Assembly: GCF_003573695.1 (NCBI RefSeq)
Contig: NC_039361.1
Coordinates: forward strand, 41,315,673-41,379,672
Direction: 5' to 3'
From: Papaver somniferum
Taxonomy: Eukaryota > Streptophyta > Magnoliopsida > Ranunculales > Papaveraceae
DNA length: 64,000 bases
Below, in pieces: positions 36,898 to 48,040 of this stretch. The position numbers and the translations under genes were made by a program. Numbering within the stretch: position 1 is the first letter of the stretch; each line of letters begins with the position of its first letter. The notes under the pieces are model-generated. The model made no database searches, was not told the DNA's origin, and saw only the letters and a program-made list of their open reading frames with translations.

Positions 36898-37549
36898 TAA
36901 AAGAAATGTCACCACAACACAACAACACATGTTGCAAAATGTTAATACGGTAAATCAATCAAATTTAGTGATGAATAATAACTTTATAATTTAGCAAATA
37001 CAACAGATGGAGGATAACTTTTAAGGATCGACGATCAAATTCAGATATGACTGTAATACAGTTGTGAAATCATTAAGTGATGATACCAGTGACTTAAATT
37101 CAAAAATTCCCGGCACCAAAACTTTTGAGGGTTAACGAAATATAATAAATACTTTCAATAGGTATGTACCAAATATTGGTAAAAGTAATACTATTAGACC
37201 ATTAATTGATCTTATTTTTTATTATTCACTATCCTTGATTTATATCTTGGAAAAAAGAAAGATGCTTTCAAATTTTCTAAGAATTTTTTTTGATTAGGTT
37301 GTCATCTGTTTGGGTCCTTCCAAAATTTGACGGCCCTGAATCGATTTTTTAAGATTTAGAATAACAAAATTTTACATTATTAGCTATACAGTAGTTGTCT
37401 TCCATACTAACCAAGTTGGTAAAATGACTTATCCAACACGAGTTTTTGCTGTAAGATGTTATCTAATATGACTTAATTTGCCAAACAATCTGTTGCACGG
37501 GTATAATATTACTAGTTCCTCTAAAAATAAACATTCTCTAACCTCCGCG
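36898..37549. other. Upstream region of the UGT gene
   Basis: AT-rich intergenic DNA between element 3 and the UGT promoter, with no gene seen. The palindrome ACCAAGTTGGT near 37412 resembles MYB-type ACC/GTT sites, but I have no evidence that it is used. Confidence 0.4.
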
Positions 37550-37580
37550 TATATAACACCCCCGGCCTCTCCATATAAAT
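37550..37580 (+). promoter_or_regulatory. Candidate TATA boxes of the UGT gene
   Basis: TATATAA at 37550-37556 and TATAAAT at 37574-37580 lie 84 and 60 bases ahead of the start codon at 37640. Either would give a 5' leader of about 30 to 60 bases, normal for a plant gene. Confidence 0.45.
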
Positions 37581-37639
37581 TCTCATCACTCACTCTCCAT
37601 AGAATTGGGCAGTTCAACTCTTTCTTTCTCAGTAAAAAA

Positions 37640-40600
37640 ATGGCATCAAAAAAGCCAAACCATGTAGTGGTAATGGCATTTCCATATGGAACACATGCAA
37701 TACCATTATTCAACGTAGTACGTAGATTCCCAATACAAGCACCATCATTAACATTCTCATTCTTCTCAACATCAAAATCTAATAAATCAGTTTTTGGAAC
37801 ATCATCAAATAATAACGTACCAAGTAATATTAAGCCATATAATGTTGATGACGGGGAAAGTTTTATTAGGCATCCAAAGGATGAGGTTTTTTTCTTTATC
37901 AAATCCATGGTTGAGAAATATAAAAATAGAGTTCATTCAGTGTATGGTGGTGGTGATATGATGATTAAATGTTTAATAAGTGATACGTTCTTGTATTTTG
38001 GTGGTGATATGGCTGATCAAATGGGTGTACCATGGGTTTCATTCTGGGCTGGTGGTCCTTGTTCTTTATCTGCTCATTTTCGTACTGATCTTATTCGTCT
38101 ATCTATACCTCTTGGCCCTAATGGTATTTATATTCTGCTTCTTCTACTTTTTTTCTATAAAATATCGAATTACATTAAAAAAAAATTAATTAATATTCGA
38201 TTATTTAATAAACAAGGCTGAATTGGGGCCATGAAAATTAATTGGAGGCCAGGACACATATTATACCCACACCAAAAGATATATGGGGCTTCCAAAATGA
38301 TGGTGAAATAACTATTTTACTCTTCTCTAATAACTTCTTCTCCTCCGCTCCTCTCTCCCACTGTTTCCCATTCCATTAATGACTTCTGAGAAAAAAAAAT
38401 ATCACTGATTCATCGTCGTAAGTGAACTCAAAAAAATTAGGTTTTCAACTGCAAAACTGCAGTTACAGTTCCAGGGTCGTTAACCACGGTTTTTTATTGC
38501 TTAACGATTTTTGATATGCATGTTGAATTGATAAAAAATCGTTAACCATTAGGGTGTAGTAGATAACGACCCTAAACCTGGTTTTCTGCCCTAGAATAGT
38601 GTCGTCTAGGAATTTCTTAATCGCTAACAACTCTATATGATACAAAATTTGTTCCTTGTTCAAAAAATAAGAAGGGTCGTCATGTCAAATGGTTGTAGTC
38701 GTTAACTATGTTGAAGGGTCGTCATGTGAAGTCGTTAACGATGTTGAAGGGTCGTTTGGTTTTATAAATTTTGCTTGCCGACCCTTGATCTATGAAATGG
38801 CTCGCTAGGGTCGTCAGTATATAGGAATGCCTAATTAACGACCCTAAGAGTAACATCTTCAGAGAGTAAAAAGTTTTAGAGTCGTTGAGTTCTAAACATA
38901 TTAAGTTAACGACTCTATATGACCAACCTAGCTGGAGTCGTCAATTATATCACACTTGGTTGGCGATTTTTCATAACCTGCAAAAGTTGCAGGTTTGAGT
39001 CGTCAAAGGTTGTGTCAAGTAATTGACGACTCCTTAGAGTCATTCGTTTATTACCCTCTCGACTTAACGACCCTCACTCTGAGTAGTTGCATAGTGTACA
39101 TGAATCGACCACTTGGGGCATCATTCATACAATTTGAAGTGTATACGAAGTTTACCTGATTGTTTTGAGCTTCGGGTTCTTCATTTTGAGGATTGGTTCC
39201 TTCATTTTGAGCAATATGATTCCTCTACTGGAATCCCTCAAAAACTCAACTTCTTCCTCTCCACAACACAAAAACACAATTTTTCTTTTATCAAAATTTT
39301 ATCCCTAAATCTGATTTTAATCTAATTAAACTAATTAACAATTAATTAACTTAATTACCACTAATGATTAGGGGTAGTTTAGCCATTTAAAAAAGTTGGG
39401 GATAAGGGATAACTCCCAATTACTATTTCATGACCTTTTTTTGTCCTGTAGCTAGGGTCCCCAATTATTTTTCCAGGACCCCCAATTCATCCTTGTTAAT
39501 AAACTCTCTTAAATAATATTTTTGACCGGTCCCAAGTCGGAGCCAAATTAATAATTGGCTAAAATTATAAGATAATACATTTTTGATTATCTATGTAGAC
39601 CCCATATGAAATATAAATTAATAATGCATATATATATTCAATACATTAGTAATTTACGAACATTTTTTGAAAAATGATTTGATTGTAATCTGTTTTTTGG
39701 TAAAATCAATGTCGTATTGAATTTCATCTCTAATTTTTCTTATCATGGTAAGAATTTTTGGTGTTGTTTTCTCATAGCTCAACAAGAAATTATTCAATGT
39801 GATTGCCGCTTTAATAGCCTCGTTTCCCACATCTTTATCAGTTCCCGTAACGCTCTCGATTATTTCTTCATCAGTCAACATCTGTGTAACTTCATTTTTT
39901 TTTCGGATTATTTAGGACATTCATTGAATTGCGATAGTCCAACTTCTCGATCAAATTTTGCAAGTTTTGAGTCATATCATTGTCTATATGTTCATCCAAA
40001 TTGTCTAAACTTGTGTTATCCGTTGATCGAAGTTTACAATGACGAAAGCATCAATTTTTCTAAACTTGTGATATGAAATTTATCTATATGTTAATAAAAT
40101 ATTAGTTAATATATAAATTAATATTTATTAATTTATCGATTAATTAATATCCCTTCTAATTAATAAATTTTGATGGTCTCGACAACATTAATTTATAGAG
40201 TTTCTATTATATTATAACACGGAATGATACTTACCAGATATTGAAGGACGTGAAGAAGAACCCATGGACTTCGTTCCAGGATTATCGTTTGTAAAAATCG
40301 GAGACTTGCCAGATGGTGTTCTTTTTGGAGGTTGGAAATCAGAATTGGCAGTTATGTTGCATAAGACGGGACTAGCATTGCCGCGTACCGCAGCAACTAC
40401 CATGAATTCCTTTGCGGAATTGGACCTACCAACTCTGGAGTATTTAAAATCCGAGTCAGTAAAATGTCTGCCAATAGGTCCATTTACACTAACTTCCCAG
40501 AATCTGCCGCATACTCATGCTGATCCTCATGGCTGTCTTACTTGGTTAGACAAGCAAAACCCAACTTCAGTAGCTTACATCAGTTTTGGTACAATGACCA

Positions 40601-41106
40601 CACCACCACCACATGAACTTGCTGCCTTAGCAGAAGGATTAGAAGAAAGTGGTGTGCCGTTTATATGGTCATTGAAAGACCATCTGGTAAGTCAATTGCC
40701 TGATGGGTTCCTTGAAAGAACTCGTAAGAGAGGGTTCACCGCTCCATGGACGCCACAAGAACGAATACTTAAGCACAACGCAGTTGGCGTTTTCGTGACA
40801 CATTGTGGGTGGAATTCAGTTATGGAGAGCATAATGGCTGGTGTACCAATGATATGCCGTCCATGCTTTGGTGATCAGAGAATTAATTGCCGTCTGGTGT
40901 CAGATGTTTGGGGGATAGGTACTAGAGTTAAAGATGGAGTGTTTACGAAAGACGAAAGGATGAAATGTTTAGATATGATCTTCTCTGAGGAGAAACTGAG
41001 AGAGAAGGTTGGTGCCCTCAGAGGTTTTGCAAAACATGCTGTTGGTCCGAATGGGAGTTCCACCAAGAATTTCAACACTCTGACAGAGATAGTTTGCAAA
41101 GACTGA
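37640..41106 (+). CDS. UGT78-like: UGT78-like flavonoid 3-O-glycosyltransferase, two exons
   Basis: Exon 1 is 37640-38123 and exon 2 is 40238-41106. Joining at AAT-G|GT...CAG|AT keeps the frame and gives 450 residues, the usual length. This is a cytosolic family-1 glycosyltransferase that moves sugar from a UDP-sugar to a hydroxyl group of a plant metabolite. Visible motifs: FPYGTHA with the catalytic His19, SDTF with the probable partner Asp115, and the 44-residue PSPG box at 332-375 (WTPQERIL, HCGWNS, FGDQ). In the box, Trp at position 22 and Gln at position 44 point to UDP-glucose. The PLGPN-DIEGREEE junction, the LPDGVLFG and SFGTMTTPPPHELAALAEGLE blocks and the FGDQRIN ending are typical of the UGT78 (flavonol/anthocyanidin 3-O) clade, so that acceptor is likely but not proven. 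The start is the first Met of the conserved N-terminus. The 2114-bp intron carries transposon insertions. Confidence 0.9.
38213..39495. mobile_element. Non-autonomous hAT-like element with hairpin-array core, in the UGT intron
   Basis: Inverted ends CAAGGCTGAATTGGGG and CAAGGATGAATTGGGG (right end read on the minus strand) are flanked by a perfect 8-bp duplication TTAATAAA (38205-38212 and 39496-39503). An 8-bp duplication fits the hAT superfamily. The core (about 38470-39080) is filled with GGGTCGT/ACGACCC and AGTCGT/ACGACT words that alternate in orientation, for example a 9-bp perfect stem with a 16-base loop at 38998-39031. No transposase is encoded. The right end carries an ATAAGGGATAAC...TTTCATGACC box at 39402-39446 shared with the elements at 46752 and 48041. 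Confidence 0.85.
39654..40075 (-). pseudogene. Fragment of a pogo/Tigger-type (CENP-B-like) transposase, C-terminal end
   Basis: The minus strand reads LDNLDEHIDNDM, NLIEKLDYRNSM and then, after a frameshift at an A9 run (about 39895-39905), MLTDEEIIESVTG and a stop at 39654. The LTDEEI block followed by a helical tail is typical of the C-terminus of plant pogo-type DDE transposases related to CENP-B. The last residues QITIKSFF (39669-39692) fit the PCNA-binding PIP box QxxIxxFF, known from pogo transposases. The catalytic domain is absent, so this is a dead fragment in the second half of the UGT intron. The family call rests on motif recall and could be tested by a protein search. Confidence 0.6.
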
Positions 41107-41681
41107 TACTGAATATGCGGTCTTTGTTCCATAGCAAATGTTTTTTGCATTATTATGGAAAGACTTGTAGTTTGTACTCTCAAAGCCATGCCTTAGTCTC
41201 CTAAGGCTTTGAAATAAATTGTAATAGGATGTGAACTTCTTTCATTATAATTTGGCGATAATTTTGCTTCTGCTCAAATTGGTAATTTTGAATGCGCAGA
41301 TTGGGATTCTCGACCCTGTGACTTCAAAGAGGTACTGTTTGAGACTTGAAATTACAAAGCTTTCGATTTTTATACCGAAACATTCCAGACTTTAGCATTG
41401 GCGAGTGTACAGGAGTTGTGGCTTGGGATTCAAAACACCATTAAAATGGTCTTTGAACCTCCTCCAAGCTACAAATCCTGTACGCTTGGCCGATGTGGTG
41501 TTGCCATGGTGCCATGATGATTCTTCGCAGAACACCATGGCACCTTTTGCAATTTATTTTTTGCCAAAACCAAAACTGTTGCCAGATGAAGTTTTTTGCA
41601 CTGCTTATGGAAGACTTGCAATTGTTATCTGTACTGGGAATTCCTTGTAATACTTTTCATTCAAATTCTTATTGCAGTTTA
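41107..41681. other. Convergent intergenic region between UGT and the Cys-rich gene
   Basis: The UGT 3' UTR occupies the first part; GAAATAAA near 41210 could be its poly(A) signal. The rest is probably the 3' UTR of the minus-strand gene ending at 41682. The open frames here (for example 41405-41650) have no recognisable domain. Confidence 0.45.
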
Positions 41682-42185
41682 TCAACAAAAACAAAATTTG
41701 GCTTCTCGAAAACAAAAACAAGGACAAAAACAGCGGATAAAATGAGCACCAAAACCAATAACAAATCCAAGAACCCCACCTGATCTACCGTTTCTTTGCG
41801 AAGTATCCAGAACTGGAACACCATAAGCAGCATTAGGAACCATATATTGCTGATAAGATTGCTGAGTACTAACTGCTGGTAATGGCGAACACAAAGGAGC
41901 AATGTCGGAAACAATTTGCGAGGATGAAAATCTGTCAGGTTCAGATGTAGAAGAAGGAGAATTAAAACTTGAAGCTTGAAAGACCAAAGAACCCGAAACC
42001 GTATTATGTGTTTGTTCGTAATCGAGCCATGGAGGTAAAGGCGGAGCCGAGGGACATACTGTGGAGCAGAAACAGCACTGAGTACTAGTTGCAGGAGGAA
42101 GAGAAGATGGTTGATGAGGAAGTGTCTTTCTGGTTCTCTTCTTTTTCTCAGACCAAATTTTCAACTTCTTAATAGCTTTCAGCAT
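41682..42185 (-). CDS. Uncharacterised plant protein with Cys-rich C-terminus
   Basis: Single-exon frame of 167 residues; the first in-frame Met is at 42185 and a stop lies upstream in the same frame. The N-terminus is basic (MLKAIKKLKIWSEKKKRTRK), followed by a Pro/Ser-rich stretch with PPLPPWLDYEQ, a Ser-rich region, the block SYQQYMVPNAAYGVPV at about residues 108-123, and a hydrophobic end with Gly (GGVLGFVIGFGAHFIRC) merging into a Cys-rich tail (CFCPCFCF). The SYQQYMVP...YGVPV and HFIRCFCPCF blocks look conserved rather than random, and I believe similar proteins of unknown function exist in other plants, but I cannot name a family. The Cys cluster could be lipid-modified. No function is assigned. 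It lies 669 bp downstream of CBP60, on the same strand. Confidence 0.6.
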   Translation of the reverse strand: MLKAIKKLKIWSEKKKRTRKTLPHQPSSLPPATSTQCCFCSTVCPSAPPLPPWLDYEQTHNTVSGSLVFQASSFNSPSSTSEPDRFSSSQIVSDIAPLCSPLPAVSTQQSYQQYMVPNAAYGVPVLDTSQRNGRSGGVLGFVIGFGAHFIRCFCPCFCFREAKFCFC

Positions 42186-42854
42186 TTCTCTAGCCGTCTG
42201 AGTTGATGCTTTGGTTATGGAGAAAGAGCTTCAAAATCACTCACTAAAACAGAAATGCTAAAAGAAGTAGATGTGGATTTGTGCGAAGGCCGTTGAGGCA
42301 TTGCATTATTGGGTGTTGAATCTTGAGTTTATTTTAATATAATTCCGACCGTTTGGAATCACTGCACCACTTTTTCTTGCAAAAGGCAGTGAAGGTTCCT
42401 AGTTTGCTTTGGATCCCACTTCTTTTAATCTTGGCAATAGATGCTGAATTTATCAAAAGTGGTCGGCAATAAAGTGAATTAAACAATCATCTTGCAAAAT
42501 CACTTTTGTCTTTCTACCTCAGACCCAGAGTAGGGGAGAATACCATATACACATAATCAGCCGGCCTTTAACATTTTCTCCAAAATGTTTCATAAACAAT
42601 GAACCGTCATATAACATAAGCAACCTATAGTACTGTTGAGCCAGACATGAAACTAACTGTACATGCAACAAACAAATGTACACCAATACTAGGAGAGTTT
42701 TCCTGGTTCAACACTACGAATAGCATAAATACAGATAATATATATAAAGTCTCGAACACAACTAGAGTAAGTTCCTAGATGTTGATTTTAGTTTGAAACC
42801 TAATCTCAGGGCTGACAAAATAATATACCCCCACACAGCACCTGCAGAAGAAAT
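42186..42854. other. Spacer between CBP60 and the Cys-rich gene
   Basis: It contains the CBP60 3' UTR and the promoter side of the Cys-rich gene. No further coding signal was seen. Confidence 0.5.
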
Positions 42855-45800
42855 CTACTCATCGTCTAACTCGACGATCTGAGCCCGTCGCCTTTCAGCA
42901 GCTTGTTTCCTAATAAAGAAGCCCCATCTCAAAGCTGCCTTTATCTTCAGCCACCCCACTACAGATTTGCTTGTCAAACGGCTATTATCCTCGTCATACT
43001 TATAGTTGATCGATGGTGGGAAAGGACTGCTTGATGGGAAATGGAAAATATCATCAGTTGGGTTTACAGAATTGTGATTGCCCATACTGTATAAACGAAG
43101 TAACTGCTGCATATCATCTTCATTCTCAAGTATTTGATGACTTCTCATTCGGATGTCTTCCGCTGTTAAAAAGTCTTCGCTGAAAGAAGTAAGATTTGAC
43201 GACACGACTGATGGGCCTACAGTTTGAAACCCTAAACTGGATGATTGTAGTTGACCAGGGACCAAGTTAATATCCTGTCCTGTCATTTGAGGTTGGTGGG
43301 AAGCACCACTGAGCTGGTTCTGTGGTGCAACAAAGCCATCAAACTGTGTATGCACATTTGAGTTTACCTGTTGAGAATTCATCAAGTAACCATTTGGCGT
43401 ATGGTCAAAGTGTCCTGCAAATGAACAAATCTAACAGGTTAATTCCAACTACATAAAGTCCTAGAAGGGAACTTCCTAAAGTACTTATAAACATGATAAT
43501 AATAATAATAATAATATAATTAAGAGTGAAGCAGGAAAGATTATAGGTGTCACGATGTAGTTTAGTGCGACGTATGAAGTTTTTGCAGATAGTGATGTTT
43601 GCAGATGACTAATAATCTCAAGCCTAGCTAATGTCTATATGAGCAAAGCTTTTGGAGCACAGCAACCTTTCGGCTTAGTCTATCAAATGAACATGGGCAA
43701 AATGATTTCAAATCAAATCAGATTAACCATCTGTCTCAAAATTACTAAACCCTTTCTTCAAACTAGTATTGCATTCAAACAAAATGTAACATTATTCGGT
43801 TGTCTAAAATGCTTACCACCAATGGCCAAGCCTGAAGGTGGTGATGGTTGTGGTGGAGGAACTGAAACTGGAAAGGTCAAAAGAGACCCTTGTTGATTAT
43901 GATGATCTTGTTGAACTTCTGATTCAGAGGCAGCACACAGTTCTTTATTTTGATAAAAACTTAGAAGGGCCTGGCCATCATATTCTATAACTTGCGTCCA
44001 ATTCTCATATGCTCTTTTCACCAAGGCATCCACATATACCTGCAATGCCACAATTCTTTATTAGCCTCCAAGTTTCTCCTATTAGGTATTTCTTAAGTTC
44101 TCAGAAACAGCTTGAAAAGCTTATAACAGTGTTTATACTTTCTATATAAAAAAAAATAAGAGCAGCTCTTATAGGAACCAATTCATAGTTACAAGAGCTA
44201 CCATAGCTACAATGTCTGGGCACAACAGTCACACTTTCTACTAATCAGATGAGATGAATCGTGCATGTAGATAAATTAGGACAGAATTTAGAATTCAGGT
44301 AATAATTGGAACTAACCTTCTCACTATCAGAAAGAGAATCAGCTGGACGATACTGTCCACCAGCAATAAGACCATTCAGCTCGTAGATATTATTGAAAAC
44401 AACACCAACATTCCTTGTCGCGTCATCATAAAAAACATAATGCTTTCCACTCAAAACACATGTCTTCGCATGTTCGATGAGAACATCCCACATCTTATTT
44501 GACATACCACTGCCGAGGACCTAAACCCAAAAAAGAGAAACTTCAGATCACAACATAAAGTGCAAGAAACATGGAACTGTAACCAACTAAATACAAAATT
44601 CTGCATGCTTACACTTCGCAATCTTGGTGAATCTCTAACTACAAGGCGGAGAAAATCTTCCACTGTGTATATTCCGGACTTATTCAGCCTCTTGTGAAAT
44701 GACCCATCCTTACCAATCTTCTCCAGTCTCCAAACATCATCATTTAGTGCTGGTGGGTAGTGTTTTTTGTATACTGAAGTGAAACGATATGTAAGTAACT
44801 TCAGATTCAACCAACATTTGAACATGTAGCAAAAGACAATAAGTGAGGAAATAACAATGTGAAAACTTACATTCTCCTCGGTGATCCTTCACCGTGAAGG
44901 CCTCGGTTTTTGCCTCACGAATACGAAGGCCCTCGCAGTAACCTGAGGACACTTTAAGCCCTAGCCTGAATTTCCTACTGCGAATCCAGCTTGAGTTATC
45001 AGTAAATGTCAGGTCTCCAAGAGTTCCTACACCTTCTTTCAGTGTCAGAAACAAATCCCCTGTCAGAAGTGGCCGTTTCCCTTCACGCTCTTTAACAGTG
45101 CGGCTTTCAAATTCCTCTTGGGTCCAGTTGTCGTTGTCCTCATTGCTGAAGTCTCCTTCAAGCACTACAACATCCAACTTCGCGCCGGATTCAGGTCCAA
45201 CTGTTACAACATGGCCTGTATTTGCATCAAGCAGCACAACATGGATTGCAGCACCTTGCTCTCCTTCCACTTTCCCACCAGTAAAAAGGGGGAGGGACAA
45301 CCTAGACCTAAACTGTAACTGCAAGTTCCTCCCATCAGGACCTTCAATTCGTTTAGGAGAAGACCTGCATAGGCTCAGTTGTTAGATATGTACACCTAAG
45401 ATGGATAATGCACAACTCAAAATCGCTAAGTCAGTCATGGTTTGCCAAGTCACACCTCTACTTAATTGATTTTTTCAAGGATAACAATATCATACGGATC
45501 TGTACCTTCCATTCAAGCTGGCAGGACCCATCTTTGCAAGAGCACGCTCAACCTCTTCACTAACCTATTTACAACAATCATAAACAGTTACCAGGAGCTT
45601 CAATTAAAATGACAAAAAAAGAGAGGTAAAATTGGCAATGCAATGGAAACACATTTAACTAAGATACAAGATTCCAACATGACAAGATGTAAAGAAAAAT
45701 AAATAAAGATTATAACTATTAACTAGACAAAACGGGGAGCAGTATACAGAGCAATTTGTAGCATAAGTAAATCTCCATCCCAAAATTCATACTACATTGA

Positions 45801-46358
45801 ACAAAAAGTAAATAGACAAAAAAAAAACAAAAAAAATAGACGATGTTGCTAAAAAGCCAGTCCACGCTTTATCATTTAACCACTTCAGAAACTAAACACA
45901 TACTATAACCTAATCACAGACATAAACACAGAAATACGAGTTCATGTATAATCTTACAACTCGACGAAGTATAGGCTCCAAAGATGAGCAGAGTTTCTGA
46001 AGACTATCCATCTTTAAAGCTTCCACAATCACACTGCAACAACAAAAAATAGAAGAAGTTCCATTCTTAACAAAATTCATTTTATAAGTAAACAACAGAA
46101 AAACACAAAAACCAAACCAAAGGGGCACTTGATTTTCAAACTGAGCTTAATTTTAACACAGAAACCCAAAGAATTCCAAAACAATTGACAGGGAGAAAGG
46201 GAGAAAAGAAGATATACATACCTAGCAAGAGCAGGTCTTTTCTTAGTATCAGGCTGAGATGGAGCATCTTCAGAATCATCCAAACCTCGTTTATTATTAC
46301 TTTCTCTTCTCAACATACTGTTTGATCTTTCTATGTATCTCCTCTGTCTATCATCCAT
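42855..46358 (-). CDS. CBP60: CBP60 family calmodulin-binding protein, eight exons
   Basis: Exons on the minus strand: 46222-46358, 45958-46033, 45506-45564, 44871-45364, 44613-44773, 44317-44520, 43817-44039, 42855-43414. All introns are GT-AG and the phases join to 1914 bp, 637 residues plus stop. CBP60 proteins are nuclear, calmodulin-regulated factors in defence and development. Family blocks seen in order: a basic N-terminus with [27 protein letters not shown] and [12 protein letters not shown] (residues about 46-83); the Calmodulin_bind core with [18 protein letters not shown] and [16 protein letters not shown] through [43 protein letters not shown] and [12 protein letters not shown] (to about 377); then a Gln/Ser-rich region. 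The last 34 residues contain [18 protein letters not shown], an amphipathic Trp-containing helix. A C-terminal calmodulin site marks the CBP60a-f type rather than CBP60g/SARD1. No defects found. Confidence 0.93.
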
Positions 46359-46751
46359 TTTTCCCCAAAATCAAAACCCTAGGGATTTCGAAAGGATACG
46401 AAAGAGTAAAAAGCAAAAGAACATATAGAGAGTTGTCGTCTCTGTGAGACTGACAGTTATATTAGTAATATATTGACCAGTTGAGTTTACTTTGGTCTCT
46501 GGTGGTGGCTTTACCGGTTTCTGGAAATAAAGAATTATTTATTTAAGTTTAAGGCTGCTAAATCCTGGCCGTTTGTTTCGGTTGAGTTTAGTGTTTGGAA
46601 GGTAAAAGAATTGTTTGGATAAGTTTTTGTCTTTTGTCCTTTTCCGTGGTGTCAGACTTTACTGGCTTGATTGGATACCACTCTAAAAATGAAAAAATGA
46701 GAATAGGTTGGATATACAATTTCAAAATGACATAAAGCAAAAAACACAACT
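46359..46751. other. CBP60 upstream region
   Basis: 5' UTR and promoter side of CBP60. A segment at 46553-46675 (GCTGCTAAATCCTGGCCG onward) recurs with two internal deletions at 54611-54705. Confidence 0.6.
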
Positions 46752-48005
46752 CTGTTACAGAGGCGGCATGTTCCATTAGAGAGGAGACAAGTGTAATAGC
46801 AATGTCCCTCTTATTAATTAGGGGGTATTTTATAGGGGGTGTAAATTGATTAGATTACCCTCTCCAATTTTTAACCTAATAGAATCAGAAAATCAAAAAA
46901 AAAATTTGATTTTTTCATCTTCTGTTCTCTTCTCCTCCTCCATTAGAATTGAAATTTCATCGTCCTCGATTAATCAGCGATTTGAAAAATTGATAATCAT
47001 TGATTGAAAACTATATTTCGAAAATACCCAGTTAGGGTTTAGTTTATTGTGTTTGATTTAAGTTAGTTTTGTATCAAAACTGAAATTGAAATTTCTGTGT
47101 TGCATGTAAGTTACGGTTGGTAATAACTCCAATTGGAACCCTAACTATAGATTTGGTTGATGTTACGGTTCATTTAACTCAAATACCAACCGTAAGTTCT
47201 TGATTTTGAGATAAAATGTTCAGTTACGAAATTTTTTTGCAACCGTAAATTACTTAAGGTTGGTCTCGTTACTTAAGTTACGAACCGTAAGTTGTCCTGG
47301 ATGTTTCATTTTCTTTTTACGGTTTGTAATTGCATCACTGTTATCAACCGTATTTGAGTTACGACTTGTAACTCAAATAACCTTACCAACCGTAGGTTAG
47401 TTACAGTTGATCTCGATTCATTAGTTACCAACCGTAATTTGTTACGGTTGTTATATGTTGTCATTCTACCAACCGTAACTGGTATTACGATTGGATTTTC
47501 CCCAAATTGAACCAGTTACGGTTGGTATTCGATACTTTTGGAACCGTAACTGAGAATTACGGTTGGTAACGAGCTAAATTCCAACCGTGAGTTCTTCTGA
47601 AATTTTTAAAGTTTCGATTTTTTTACGTACTTTAGATAATTTTGAGCGACAAAAAGCTAATGGGAACTAATTTAGAGATTCACCCATCTCAAATTTGTCA
47701 CTGGAATCACTCATTTTGGTTGAGTGAATCAAAATCTAGAGTTTCACAAATATCACGAAAGTTTTTCTTTTCTTCTCCTCTAAATTTTTTTTTTAACTCT
47801 AAAAATCTGATTTTGATTTGGTTTAGAGTTAATATAAGTGAAATTTGATTATCAACACTAAACTAGTTTATCAACACTAAACTATGTAAGGGTTAATTAG
47901 TCATTTTCAGTTTTTTTATAAGGGGCACTTCGAATTACCATGTAATGACCCTTTTTGTCCTATTCGCTGCCGCCCCTCTAATGGAATCCGCCGCCCCTTT
48001 AACAG
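46752..48005. mobile_element. Non-autonomous DNA element with ACGGTTGG hairpin-array core
   Basis: The ends are inverted: CTGTTACAGAGGCGGC...TTCCATTAGAG at the left and, read backwards, CTGTTAAAGGGGCGGC...TTCCATTAGAG at the right. No clean target duplication is evident, so the family is uncertain. The core at about 47100-47595 is a string of TTACGGTTGGT and ACCAACCGTAA words in alternating orientation, giving many potential stem-loops, for example an 8-bp perfect stem with a 17-base loop at 47163-47195. The right subterminal box at 47918-47960 matches those of the elements ending at 39495 and 49684. No ORF of transposase type. Confidence 0.75.
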
Positions 48006-48040
48006 GATTGCAAAAAAAAATTAACTTTTTATGAAGTCAA

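Noticed and set aside
37459..37908. 149-codon minus-strand frame over UGT exon 1
   Set aside because: Antisense shadow of the UGT coding sequence; the plus strand carries the conserved motifs and splice sites.
38124..38221. Reading UGT exon 1 on through the donor site to a stop at 38219
   Set aside because: It would truncate the enzyme before the PSPG box. The GT donor at 38124 and AG acceptor ending at 40237 restore the family-typical protein.
38470..39080. Possible CRISPR-like array (short repeated words with spacers)
   Set aside because: The words alternate in orientation, vary in sequence and spacing, and lie in a plant transposon with inverted ends and an 8-bp duplication. CRISPR arrays are prokaryotic direct repeats.
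45098..45385. Plus-strand frames over CBP60 exon 4
   Set aside because: Antisense shadows of the conserved CBP60 exon.
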